Under the pieces are notes generated by a model, which saw only the letters and a list, made by a program, of their open reading frames with translations, searched no databases and was not told where the DNA came from. Source: JAQBQH01 sp035607415 (GTDB taxonomy: Bacteria > Myxococcota_A > Polyangia > Palsa-1104). From it: 64,000 nucleotides of DNA. Numbering within the stretch: the first letter of the stretch is position 1; each line of letters begins with the position of its first letter. Positions 19,160-26,492 of the stretch are shown here, one piece after another. The stretch is taken from assembly GCA_035607415.1 (NCBI GenBank), contig DATNAQ010000123.1, positions 8,994 through 72,993 of the forward strand, read 5' to 3'. Position numbers and translations under genes: made by a program.

Positions 19160-20104
19160 CTAGGGGTCGAGAATGCCGTCGGAAGTCGCCACTGCCTTGC
19201 ACGTGGCGTTGGCGTCGCCGGGGGTCCAGACCAGCACCAGGTTGCACATCTCGTCCTTGGCGAGGTAGCCCCAGTCGACCTCGGCGGCGGTGTCGTTGAA
19301 GTAGTGGCAATCGATCTCGAAGCCGGTGCCGGCGGCGATGTGCATCGTCGGCGTGAACTGCTTGAGCGGCGGCGCCTGCCACATGTTGTTCACGTAGATC
19401 TCGTCGCCGACGTTGGTGCCGTCGAAGAGCCTGATGTGCGCGTCGCGGCCGAGCGCGTGCGTGTGCGTGGTGACGAGCACGAGGTCGACGTCGTGGTCCA
19501 TCACGCAGCGGGTCCACTCGGTGTGATCGGCCATGGGCGGGATGGTGATGTGGCGGTCGCGGACGGCCATGCCGGAGATGGTGGTGACCACGTCTTTCCG
19601 ATCGATGGTGTAGCCGTTGACGTCGGCCTCGACGTGGATGTCGTTGGCGGTGGCGTTCACGTAATGCATCTCGAACAGCACGGGCAGGCCGGGCGGCACG
19701 CTGGCGACGACGCCGGGACCGAGGTCGATCTGCGAGTGCGCGGTGCCCTGGGCGGCGTAGAGGGTCGCCTGGTCCATGAGCTCGGGGTGCTGCGCGTAGA
19801 GCGTGTTGCAGTCGTAGCGGCCGGGGTCGATCGTCGTCGAGAGCAGGGCGGTGACGTCGAGGTGGTGCAGGCCGGCGGTCTGGACCGACTCGACGCGGTT
19901 GATGTTGGCGACGTCCTCGTTGGGCATGTTCATGACGAGGCACTGCCAGGTCTCGCCGCCGGCGGGGGCGTCCATCTGCATCGAGATCTGGAAGCCCTGA
20001 CCGTCGGCGGGTGGGGCGAGCAGGCCCATCGGCCTGGCGGGCGAGTGATTGCAGCCGGCACAGCCGACGGCGACGGACAAGAGCGCGAGCGAGAGACGTT
20101 TCAT
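19160..20104 (-). CDS. Lipoprotein resembling copper type II ascorbate-dependent monooxygenase core
   Basis: A protein of 314 residues. The lipoprotein signal MKRLSLALLSVAVGCAGC starts at ATG 20104, which has GGAGG upstream. The mature part has the His pattern of the peptidylglycine/dopamine monooxygenase fold: VQTAGLHHLDV, VLFEMHYVNA, a HTHALGRDAHIRLF motif and a late IDCHYFND. In PHM-type enzymes such His clusters bind two copper ions. Myxococcota carry many lipoproteins with this fold whose substrate is unknown. Divergent from the TetR regulator, with 122 bp between starts, so regulation by it is plausible. Confidence 0.75.
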   Translation of the reverse strand: MKRLSLALLSVAVGCAGCNHSPARPMGLLAPPADGQGFQISMQMDAPAGGETWQCLVMNMPNEDVANINRVESVQTAGLHHLDVTALLSTTIDPGRYDCNTLYAQHPELMDQATLYAAQGTAHSQIDLGPGVVASVPPGLPVLFEMHYVNATANDIHVEADVNGYTIDRKDVVTTISGMAVRDRHITIPPMADHTEWTRCVMDHDVDLVLVTTHTHALGRDAHIRLFDGTNVGDEIYVNNMWQAPPLKQFTPTMHIAAGTGFEIDCHYFNDTAAEVDWGYLAKDEMCNLVLVWTPGDANATCKAVATSDGILDP

Positions 20105-20226
20105 GACCACGACCTCCACGGCGGCATCCCACCACGGGCCGGCGCAGACGAAAACTCGACTTCACTCGACGGCGCGCAGCGACGGGAAAGTGCGCGCGGC
20201 GGGCCGATTTGCTCGATAATGGGGGC

Positions 20227-20856
20227 ATGCCGCGAAGGCCGAAGACGACGCCGCGACGGCCGCCCAAGCAGGAGCGCTCGCAGGAGACCGTGAACGTGCT
20301 CATCACGGCGACCGAGCGCGTGTTGACCGAGGAGGGCTACGCGGCGGCGACGACCAATCGCATCGCCGAGGTCGCGGGCGTCAGCATCGGCACGCTCTAT
20401 CATTATTTTCCGACGAAGGAGGCGCTCATCGAGCGGCTGGTCCACAAGATGTGGGCCGACGAGCTGGCGATGGTGGAGTCGCGCGGGGCGCTCCTCATCG
20501 AGGCGCCGGTGCCGGTGGCGGTGCGCGAGCTGGTGCGCGCGTTCGTGGCGATGGTGCAGGAGAAGGAGACGCTGGTGCGGCGCTGGTACGCGGAGGTGCC
20601 GCACCTCGGGCAGCTGGAGTTCGGGCTGGAGCTGTCGGACCGGGCGACGCGGCTGGTGCGCGCGGGCTTTGCGGCGCGGATCGGGGAGCTGCGCGAGCCG
20701 GTGCGGGCGAACCTCGAGTTCGCGGCCGACTTCGTCGTGAAGATGACGATGGCGGCGGTGCGGACGGCGGCGCGGGATTATCCGAAGGAGCTGGCGTCGG
20801 GGGAGCTGGAGGTGGCGGTGGCGGACATGATCACGCGGTATCTCGTGGCCGGCTGA
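20227..20856 (+). CDS. TetR/AcrR family transcriptional regulator
   Basis: A protein of 209 residues with an N-terminal helix-turn-helix (residues about 12-65): ATERVLTEEGYAAATTNRIAEVAGVSIGTLYHYFPTKEALI is the textbook TetR signature. The remainder is a helical ligand-binding and dimerisation domain. Start ATG 20227 is taken because the basic N-terminal arm MPRRPKTTPRRPPKQERSQ begins there. GATAAT lies at 20215-20220, but no matching -35 is seen. Its target could be the divergent copper-monooxygenase-like lipoprotein or the palindrome downstream at 20993. Confidence 0.93.
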   Translation: MPRRPKTTPRRPPKQERSQETVNVLITATERVLTEEGYAAATTNRIAEVAGVSIGTLYHYFPTKEALIERLVHKMWADELAMVESRGALLIEAPVPVAVRELVRAFVAMVQEKETLVRRWYAEVPHLGQLEFGLELSDRATRLVRAGFAARIGELREPVRANLEFAADFVVKMTMAAVRTAARDYPKELASGELEVAVADMITRYLVAG

Positions 20857-20992
20857 AACTCTACGGCCGCACATCGGCAACACCGTCGCCCCGGCGACGC
20901 TAACGGCTCGTGCGTGTCACCGTCGGGGCCGCCGTCCGACCGGCGCATTCGCATCGGCGCGTGCAGGATGCTCGCAAAGAATGTAGGGCGAG

Positions 20993-21012
20993 TCGTGTAA
21001 CTAGTTACACGA
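20993..21012. promoter_or_regulatory. Perfect 20-bp palindrome (candidate operator)
   Basis: The half-site TCGTGTAACT is followed immediately by its exact reverse complement, with no spacer. It is AT-richer than its surroundings and lies between the 3' ends of the TetR gene and the broken kinase gene. An uninterrupted palindrome of this length suits a dimeric DNA-binding protein better than a terminator. Which protein binds is unknown. Confidence 0.5.
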
Positions 21013-21025
21013 TGGGCATCCCATC
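21011..21025. repeat. Short inverted repeat next to the 20-bp palindrome
   Basis: GATGGG, a three-base centre CAT, then CCCATC: a perfect 6-bp inverted repeat sharing two bases with the larger palindrome. It could be a second binding site or the foot of a weak hairpin downstream of the TetR gene. Confidence 0.4.
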
Positions 21026-21035
21026 TCGGACGTCG

Positions 21036-21708
21036 TCAACGGCGCGCAGCTCCGCCGCTGGGCGCACCGAGCCGGGCACGGATCCACCGGGCCACCTGCG
21101 TGCTCGTCTCCTCGACCGTTTCGTGCGTGGTGTCGAGGAGGTCGACCGGCGGCGTGGCCGACGCGCCCTCGTCCTTGAACCAACGATTGAAGGCGACGTG
21201 ATCGGCGATGTACTGCTCGCCGCCCGACCGGCGCCATGCGGGGCGTCGTCGCAGCCGCTTGGTGAGCACGTCGTCGTCGCAGGTCGCCGCTCGACACACG
21301 TCTCGAGGTTCTCGGGGAAACCGGTGCCCGCGCCGAAGAGGACAACTGGGCGGCCCGCCTGCGCGATGTTCTTGCAGACGCGCAACCAGGTTTCGAAGTA
21401 CATGTCCGGGTCACGCTCGAAGTGCGGCGCCCACAAGATGTCGCCCTCGAGGACGACGACCTCGTCGAGCGTGCTGGCGAGCAGGCGGCACACCGCGCTC
21501 TTGCCGGTGCCGCTGGCGCCGCCGACGAGCAGGAGCGGCGAGCGCCGGAAGGCGTGGCGGTGGCCGCACTCGGGACAGATCGCGTCGCTCGTCGCCTCGT
21601 CGATGCGCTTGTCGGCACGGAGCGCGCGATCCCGTCGTCGACGCCCTCGGCGACGGCGCAGCGCACCACGCCGATGGCGCGCGCCGGCAGCGCCGCGGCC
21701 GCGGTCAC
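21036..21708 (-). pseudogene. Disrupted P-loop kinase/ATPase gene with N-terminal zinc-ribbon-like CxxC
   Basis: A gene coupled to the upstream SCP2 gene (GTGA overlap, GTG 21708), but its coherent protein lies in three reading frames. The first frame reads VTAAAALPARAIGVVRCAVAEGVDDGIAR. After a likely one-base loss near 21621 the second reads LRADKRIDEATSDAICPECG, a Walker A segment LLLVGGASGTGKS, and continues to GFPENLETCVERR. Near 21290 a second break moves to a frame reading TCDDDVLTKRLRRRPAWR to the end (TGA 21036). Known relatives are small nucleoside-kinase-like P-loop proteins. The second break seems also to have lost a few residues. Either a decayed gene or sequencing/assembly error. 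Confidence 0.72.
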
Positions 21709-22166
21709 GAGTTGACCGACAGGATGCGCGTCAGCCGCACCAGGTCGAGCGCCGCCTTGGCCTTCTTGATCGCCCACAACGGCGTCGGCGGGATCTGGAG
21801 GAACCCGTCGATGCGGATCTCGCGCTTGACCAGCGCGCGCACGAAGTTCTTGCCGTTGTCGTCGAGCAGCCAGGGCATGCCGTAGCGGATCGACAGCAGG
21901 CTCATCTCGGGGATCTTGCCCGAGTCGGCGGTGATCACGAGGTCCGGCTCGTGGCGCAGCCCGTCGTAGATGGTGCAACGCCCGCCCTCGAACGCGAGCG
22001 TGACGGTGACCTCGGCGTCGGGCGCGACGATCCCGAACGTCGACGACATCGACTCGAAGTCGCGCCGCTTCTTGTCGCTCGCCGCCAGGTTCTCCGCGAG
22101 CAGGCCCTGCAACATCATGGCGAGGCCGTTGTCGGCGGCCTGCGCGTCCAGCGTCACGACGTCCAT
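21705..22166 (-). CDS. SCP2 sterol-binding-like domain protein
   Basis: A protein of 153 residues matching the SCP2 lipid-binding fold: VTVTLAFEGGRCTIYDGLRHEPDLVITADSGKI is the typical central beta-sheet, followed by IRYGMPWLLDDNGKNFVRALVKREIRIDG. Such domains bind acyl-CoAs or sterols. It is immediately downstream of an iron-type alcohol dehydrogenase (12 bp) and overlaps the disrupted kinase gene by GTGA, so the three look like one operon dealing with a hydrophobic alcohol or acyl substrate (inference). Confidence 0.8.
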   Translation of the reverse strand: MDVVTLDAQAADNGLAMMLQGLLAENLAASDKKRRDFESMSSTFGIVAPDAEVTVTLAFEGGRCTIYDGLRHEPDLVITADSGKIPEMSLLSIRYGMPWLLDDNGKNFVRALVKREIRIDGFLQIPPTPLWAIKKAKAALDLVRLTRILSVNS

Positions 22167-22178
22167 CGGTCCACGCTC

Positions 22179-23345
22179 CTAATAAGCATTCTTGTACACG
22201 CCGAGCACGAGCTGCTTGTCGCCGGCGAACTTGCCGTTTTGCACGAGGGCGCCGTCGGCGAGCGAGTGCGCCGCGCATTGGTCGAGATCGGCCTCGGGCA
22301 CGCCGACGTCGCGCAGCCGCCCCGGCAGCTTGATGCGCGCCACCAGCTGCGCCACCGCCTGCGCCGCCGCCTCGCCGGCCATCTCGTCGCCGAGGTCGCG
22401 CGCGTCGATGCCGAGCGCCTCGGCGACGTCGCGATAGCAACCGCCGAGCTCGTCCGAGTTGAAGCGGATGACGTGCGGCAGGCAGATGGCGTTGGCGGTG
22501 CCGTGATGCACCCCGTGGCGCGCGCCGACGACGTGCGCCATCGCGTGCACCAGCCCCACGCCGGTCGAGTTGAACGCCAGCCCCGCGATGTTGGCGGCCA
22601 CGAGCATCTGCCCGCGCGCCACCTTGTCGGCCGGCTCGGCGACGGCGCGCGGCAGATGGCGCGCGATGAGCCGCATCGCCTGCAGCGCGAGCCCGTCGGC
22701 GATCGGGTTCTTGTTCTGCGAGGTGTACGCCTCGATGGCGTGGGTGAGCGCGTCGATCCCCGTCGCCGCGGTCAGCTGCGCCGGCATGTCGAGCGTGGCC
22801 TCGGGATCGAGCACCGCCGCATCGGGGATGAGGCGGTCGTCGACGTAGTGCATCTTCTCGTGCGCGCGCTCGTCCTTGACCACCATGTACATCGACACTT
22901 CGCTGCCGGTGCCCGCCGTCGTCGGCACCGCGACGTGCGCCGTCTGCCGGCGCTGGAGGTGCGCCGAGCCGTGGTGATCGCGGATCGATCCGCCCTCGGT
23001 CATCACCAGCGCCATGCCCTTGGCGGTGTCGATCGCCGAGCCGCCGCCGACGGAGACGAGCCCGTCGCAGCCCTGCTCCTTGGCGATCCGCGCGCCGTCG
23101 TCGATGACGGCGACGCCGGTGTCGGGGATGACGCCGTCGTAGATGGCGCCCATGCGCGTGCCGAGGGCGCGCTCGACGCGCGCCACCACGTCGGTACGCT
23201 CGCGCATCACCCGATCGGTCACCACCATCGCGCGCTCGATGCCGAGCCGCTTGCACAGGGGCCCGAGCTCGCCGACGCTGCCGTCGCCGAAGAGCACGCG
23301 CGTCGGCTGGTAGAAGCTGAAGCCGAGCTTGGCGTCGTAGGCCAT
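22179..23345 (-). CDS. Iron-containing alcohol dehydrogenase
   Basis: A protein of 388 residues of the group III (Fe-ADH) family. Cofactor motif VSVGGGSAIDTAKG, PTTAGTGSEVS, and metal-binding pattern TGIDALTHAIEAYTS with GLVHAMAHVVGARHGVHHGTANAICLPHV (His ligands) are all visible. It oxidises an alcohol or reduces an aldehyde with NAD(P). It is 7 bp downstream of one SCP2-like gene and 12 bp upstream of another. Confidence 0.95.
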   Translation of the reverse strand: MAYDAKLGFSFYQPTRVLFGDGSVGELGPLCKRLGIERAMVVTDRVMRERTDVVARVERALGTRMGAIYDGVIPDTGVAVIDDGARIAKEQGCDGLVSVGGGSAIDTAKGMALVMTEGGSIRDHHGSAHLQRRQTAHVAVPTTAGTGSEVSMYMVVKDERAHEKMHYVDDRLIPDAAVLDPEATLDMPAQLTAATGIDALTHAIEAYTSQNKNPIADGLALQAMRLIARHLPRAVAEPADKVARGQMLVAANIAGLAFNSTGVGLVHAMAHVVGARHGVHHGTANAICLPHVIRFNSDELGGCYRDVAEALGIDARDLGDEMAGEAAAQAVAQLVARIKLPGRLRDVGVPEADLDQCAAHSLADGALVQNGKFAGDKQLVLGVYKNAY

Positions 23346-23352
23346 CGGGCGG

Positions 23353-23778
23353 CTATTTTTCGTCGAGGAACGCGGTCGGCACGCGCGTGGCGCACTCGAC
23401 CAGCTCCTTCGACGCGTTGACGTACTTCACGATCGTGGTCATCTGGCCCTTGAGCTCGAGCTTCTTTTGCATCATGGCCTTGAGCGGATCGAGCTCCTTG
23501 CGCAGCACCGACTTCCAGCGCGCGTAGTCGCCGGTGATGCAGAACGGCGCCTTCTCGGCCTCGGCGCCGGGCACCACGCGCACCGCGGTGCAGTTGCCGC
23601 GGTCGATCTCGAGCCACATGCCGATCGCCTCGGGAAGTCCGATGGTCGGATCAGCGCGCGTGAGCAGGGCGACCGGACCGAAGGTCCACGTCGCGGAGGC
23701 CTGCTTGTAGGCGCTCGATTGCTGGACCTGCTTCTTGAACTCCTCCGCCCATTCGGGTGAGGGAAATGTAAACGCCAT
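23353..23778 (-). CDS. Hypothetical protein, SCP2-like fold
   Basis: A protein of 141 residues, with ATG 23778 chosen because the conserved pattern starts MAFTFPSPEWAEEFKKQV. The opening 'FPSxEWxxxF' with a later GMWLEIDRGNCTAVRVV and FCITGDYARWKSVLRKELDPLKAMMQKKLELKG is the pattern of SCP2-related small proteins, in which the pocket binds a lipid or acyl group. It is the first gene of the SCP2/alcohol dehydrogenase/SCP2/kinase cluster and is divergent from the esterase gene, with 29 bp between starts. Confidence 0.78.
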   Translation of the reverse strand: MAFTFPSPEWAEEFKKQVQQSSAYKQASATWTFGPVALLTRADPTIGLPEAIGMWLEIDRGNCTAVRVVPGAEAEKAPFCITGDYARWKSVLRKELDPLKAMMQKKLELKGQMTTIVKYVNASKELVECATRVPTAFLDEK

Positions 23779-23807
23779 CGCTGCGGACTTTAGTACACTC
23801 CGCGTCC

Positions 23808-26093
23808 ATGAAGTACCTGGTTTATGCCCTTCCATTAATGATCGGCGTCGGTTGCAGCTCCACCAAGCCGATGCCTCTGTGCAGCGCGGCGATCCCGAGC
23901 GGCGCTACCGCGGTCACCGGACCCGACGGCAGCGCCGCCTGCGCCGAAGCCGGCAGCGTCACGGTCATGAAGGACAGCGACCTCAGCGCCGACGGCTATA
24001 CCACCGTCGGCTCGGCCTTCACCTTCACCGGCGCCGGACCCTTCCCGCACGGCGTCGACTTCGTGCTGCCGTACTCGTCGGGCAAGGTGTCGAACGACCT
24101 CGGCGTCGTCGTGCTCGTCAAGAAGCGCAACTGGGCGGCGCACGCCGGCGCGGTCTCCAACATCGTCGTCGAGAAGGCGCACGGCCTGGTGCACTTCCAC
24201 GCGCCCGACGTCGCGACCTATCAGATCGCCGTCGCCAAGACGGCGGGGCAGAAGACGATGCGCCACTTCACCTATCGCGCGCTCGCCGGCGTCTCGATGG
24301 GCGGCTTCGGCTCGTCGGTGAACTTCTGGGCCCACCCCGACCGCTACGACGCCGTCGGCGTCATGGGCGCCGATCCCGGCCCCGACATGACCTACACGCT
24401 CGGCATGATCCACGACTTCTTCTTCTCCGGCTTCTGCACCGCCGCCGACGGCCCCGGCATGATCGGAAAGCTGTGCGCACCGAAGCGCGCGCTCCTGACC
24501 GACCAGGGCGAGCGCCTGTCGACGTTCGAGTCGTTCCTCTACGAGCCGGGCGAGGGCGTGGGCCTGACGCTGCGCCGCTCGCTCTACGTGCGCGCCAACC
24601 GCGATCTGACCCGCGCCATGGGCAACGGCGTCTATTACAACCCGAGCTCGCCGTACCTGCCGCCCGGCATCCCCGCGTCGACGATGGCCCTTCAGCCCAC
24701 CGACGCGTGCTCGCAGCCGACGGTGCTCAAGAGCTTCTTCGACGCGCGCTACAACCCCGACGGCAAGTACGACGTCATCACCTTCTGCGACGGCAACGAC
24801 TCGGAGACGCTCGGCTACGGCAAGTTCGATCCGTCGGTGCCGGCGACCGATCCGACGCAGATCCTGCTCGCCGTCGACGTCAACGGCAACGGCGTGCGCG
24901 ACTCGGGCGAGCCGGTGATCGTGCAGGGCAACGAGCCGTTCGACGACGTGGGCGTCGACGGCCTCGCCGACGCCGACGAGCCGGGCTACGATCCGGTCGC
25001 CAACCCCGATCCGAACGGCGACGATTATCATTATCTTTGGAACCCGACCGGTACCGAAAACAATTGGCGATATGACCAGGGCGAGCCCTACCAGGACGTC
25101 GGCGTCGACGGTGTTCCCATGTCGGTGGGCGGCTGTCAGGCCGCGGCGAATATGCCGAATTGTTATGATTACGGCGAAGGAAATGGGAAATTCGATTATA
25201 CGCCGGGCCAGGAGTCGTGGCGCAACGACGACCCGCGCACCAACCTGGAGAAGCTCGCGCCCGCCGACGTGGCGCGCCTCGACACCTGGTACGACGCCGG
25301 CATCCGCGACTTCTTCAACGCGCAGGTCTCGACCAACAGCCTGATGGGCGCGCTCGGCGCCATGGGCGCGCCGCCGCGCGTGTGGGACGGCTTCCCCGCC
25401 ATCGTCGGCGACGCGCGCTCCGACGAGAACAAGTTCGACGCCAACCACATCGACTGGTCGTCGCTCGGGCGCCACGTCTACGTCCGCTACGGCGATCCCG
25501 ATCTCGACGAAGCCACCGTCGAGTCGACCGGCGACGGGCGCCACGTCGGCACCGCCATCCAGGCCGTGCACCGCGCGCAGTCGCTCCTGTTCTATCTCGG
25601 CAACCGCTGGCCCGACGGCGATCGCGCGCTGGCCAAGGTCGACAGCGCCAACTCGCAGGTCACGGGCACCTTCACCGCGGCGTCGGGGCGCATGTCGCCC
25701 TACGAGGTGATCCTGCCGCCCGGCTACACGCAGCCGGAGAACGCGAACAAGCGCTACCCGGTCGTCTACTTCATGCACGGCTACGGCATGGATCCGATGG
25801 GCATCGCCATGATCGCGCTCATCGCGCAGAACGCGATGGTCGACACGCGCCAGACCGACCAGACGCGCCTGCCCAAGTTCCTCATCGTGCTCGTCGACGG
25901 CAAGTGCCGGCCGGGCGGCGACGTCTCGACGGCGCCGCTGCCCACCGACGGCGATCTGTGCGAGGAGGGCACGTTCTACACCGACCATCCCGAAGGGGAC
26001 GCGCAGGCGGAGTCGGAGTTGATGCAGCTCGAGGATTACATCGACGCGAACTACCGGACCAAGGCGCCGGCCGATGTCGAGGTGAACGAGTAG
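23808..26093 (+). CDS. Large esterase-type lipoprotein with rearranged half-domains and acidic Ca-binding-like insert
   Basis: A protein of 761 residues with a lipoprotein signal (MKYLVYALPLMIGVGCSS). The nucleophile elbow ALAGVSMGGFGSS with S163, followed by HPDRYDAVGVMGADPG, lies near the N terminus. The half that normally precedes it in PF00756-type esterases lies at the very C terminus: ILPPGYTQPENA, YPVVYFMHGYG (H657), LIVLVDGK and LEDYIDANYRTKAPADVEVNE. The protein stops exactly where 'RxIAGLSMGG' would be expected. Between them is a long acidic stretch with an EF-hand-like loop DVNGNGVRDSGE (residues 357-368) and two VGVDG-type repeats. Two segments (25021-25080, 25141-25200) use AT-rich codons. 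It is probably exported; substrate unknown. Confidence 0.82.
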   Translation: MKYLVYALPLMIGVGCSSTKPMPLCSAAIPSGATAVTGPDGSAACAEAGSVTVMKDSDLSADGYTTVGSAFTFTGAGPFPHGVDFVLPYSSGKVSNDLGVVVLVKKRNWAAHAGAVSNIVVEKAHGLVHFHAPDVATYQIAVAKTAGQKTMRHFTYRALAGVSMGGFGSSVNFWAHPDRYDAVGVMGADPGPDMTYTLGMIHDFFFSGFCTAADGPGMIGKLCAPKRALLTDQGERLSTFESFLYEPGEGVGLTLRRSLYVRANRDLTRAMGNGVYYNPSSPYLPPGIPASTMALQPTDACSQPTVLKSFFDARYNPDGKYDVITFCDGNDSETLGYGKFDPSVPATDPTQILLAVDVNGNGVRDSGEPVIVQGNEPFDDVGVDGLADADEPGYDPVANPDPNGDDYHYLWNPTGTENNWRYDQGEPYQDVGVDGVPMSVGGCQAAANMPNCYDYGEGNGKFDYTPGQESWRNDDPRTNLEKLAPADVARLDTWYDAGIRDFFNAQVSTNSLMGALGAMGAPPRVWDGFPAIVGDARSDENKFDANHIDWSSLGRHVYVRYGDPDLDEATVESTGDGRHVGTAIQAVHRAQSLLFYLGNRWPDGDRALAKVDSANSQVTGTFTAASGRMSPYEVILPPGYTQPENANKRYPVVYFMHGYGMDPMGIAMIALIAQNAMVDTRQTDQTRLPKFLIVLVDGKCRPGGDVSTAPLPTDGDLCEEGTFYTDHPEGDAQAESELMQLEDYIDANYRTKAPADVEVNE

Positions 26094-26117
26094 GATTTCG
26101 AAGCGGGGGCGGGGCGC

Positions 26118-26477
26118 TTACTTCGAGGGAGCGACGCTCTCGATCTCGAAGATGTTGGCGCCGTCCTTCTCGATGCGCGTGCCCTCGGCGGTGACGGTCT
26201 TGCCGGCCCACGCCGCCAGCTTGGTCGACGGCGAGGTGTGATCGCCCATCGTCACCACCCACAGCTTGCCGTCGGCGACGATGCCGGCGGGCATGCCGCC
26301 CTGCAGGCACTTCTGCGCGCACGCGGCGTGCTTCTCGCCCTTGGCGGCGTGGCTGGCGTAGCAGGTAATGTCGACGACCTCGCCCGTGAGCTTGTCCTTG
26401 GCCGCGCTCTTGGCCGGCTTGTCGGCGAGCGCCGCGCTCGAAATGATCATCAGGCCCGCGAGCAGTAGCTTCTTCAT
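26118..26477 (-). CDS. Small periplasmic protein with Cys/His motif, function unknown
   Basis: A protein of 119 residues with a Sec signal peptide (MKKLLLAGLMIISSAALA). The mature part begins LTGEVVDITCYASHAAKGEKHAACAQKCLQGGMPAG, with C39, C53, C57 and two His (H43, H50), suggesting metal or haem binding, followed by a small beta-barrel-like stretch (VVTMGDHTSPSTKLAAWAGKTVTAEG). Proteins with this motif occur beside respiratory and metal genes in many Proteobacteria, but I do not recognise a named function. ATG 26477 has GAGG upstream. Convergent with the esterase gene. Confidence 0.78.
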   Translation of the reverse strand: MKKLLLAGLMIISSAALADKPAKSAAKDKLTGEVVDITCYASHAAKGEKHAACAQKCLQGGMPAGIVADGKLWVVTMGDHTSPSTKLAAWAGKTVTAEGTRIEKDGANIFEIESVAPSK

Positions 26478-26492
26478 GACGTCCTCCACAGT

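Noticed and set aside
20215..20220. GATAAT as -10 element for the TetR gene
   Set aside because: It is only seven bases from the start codon and no -35 lies at the proper distance.
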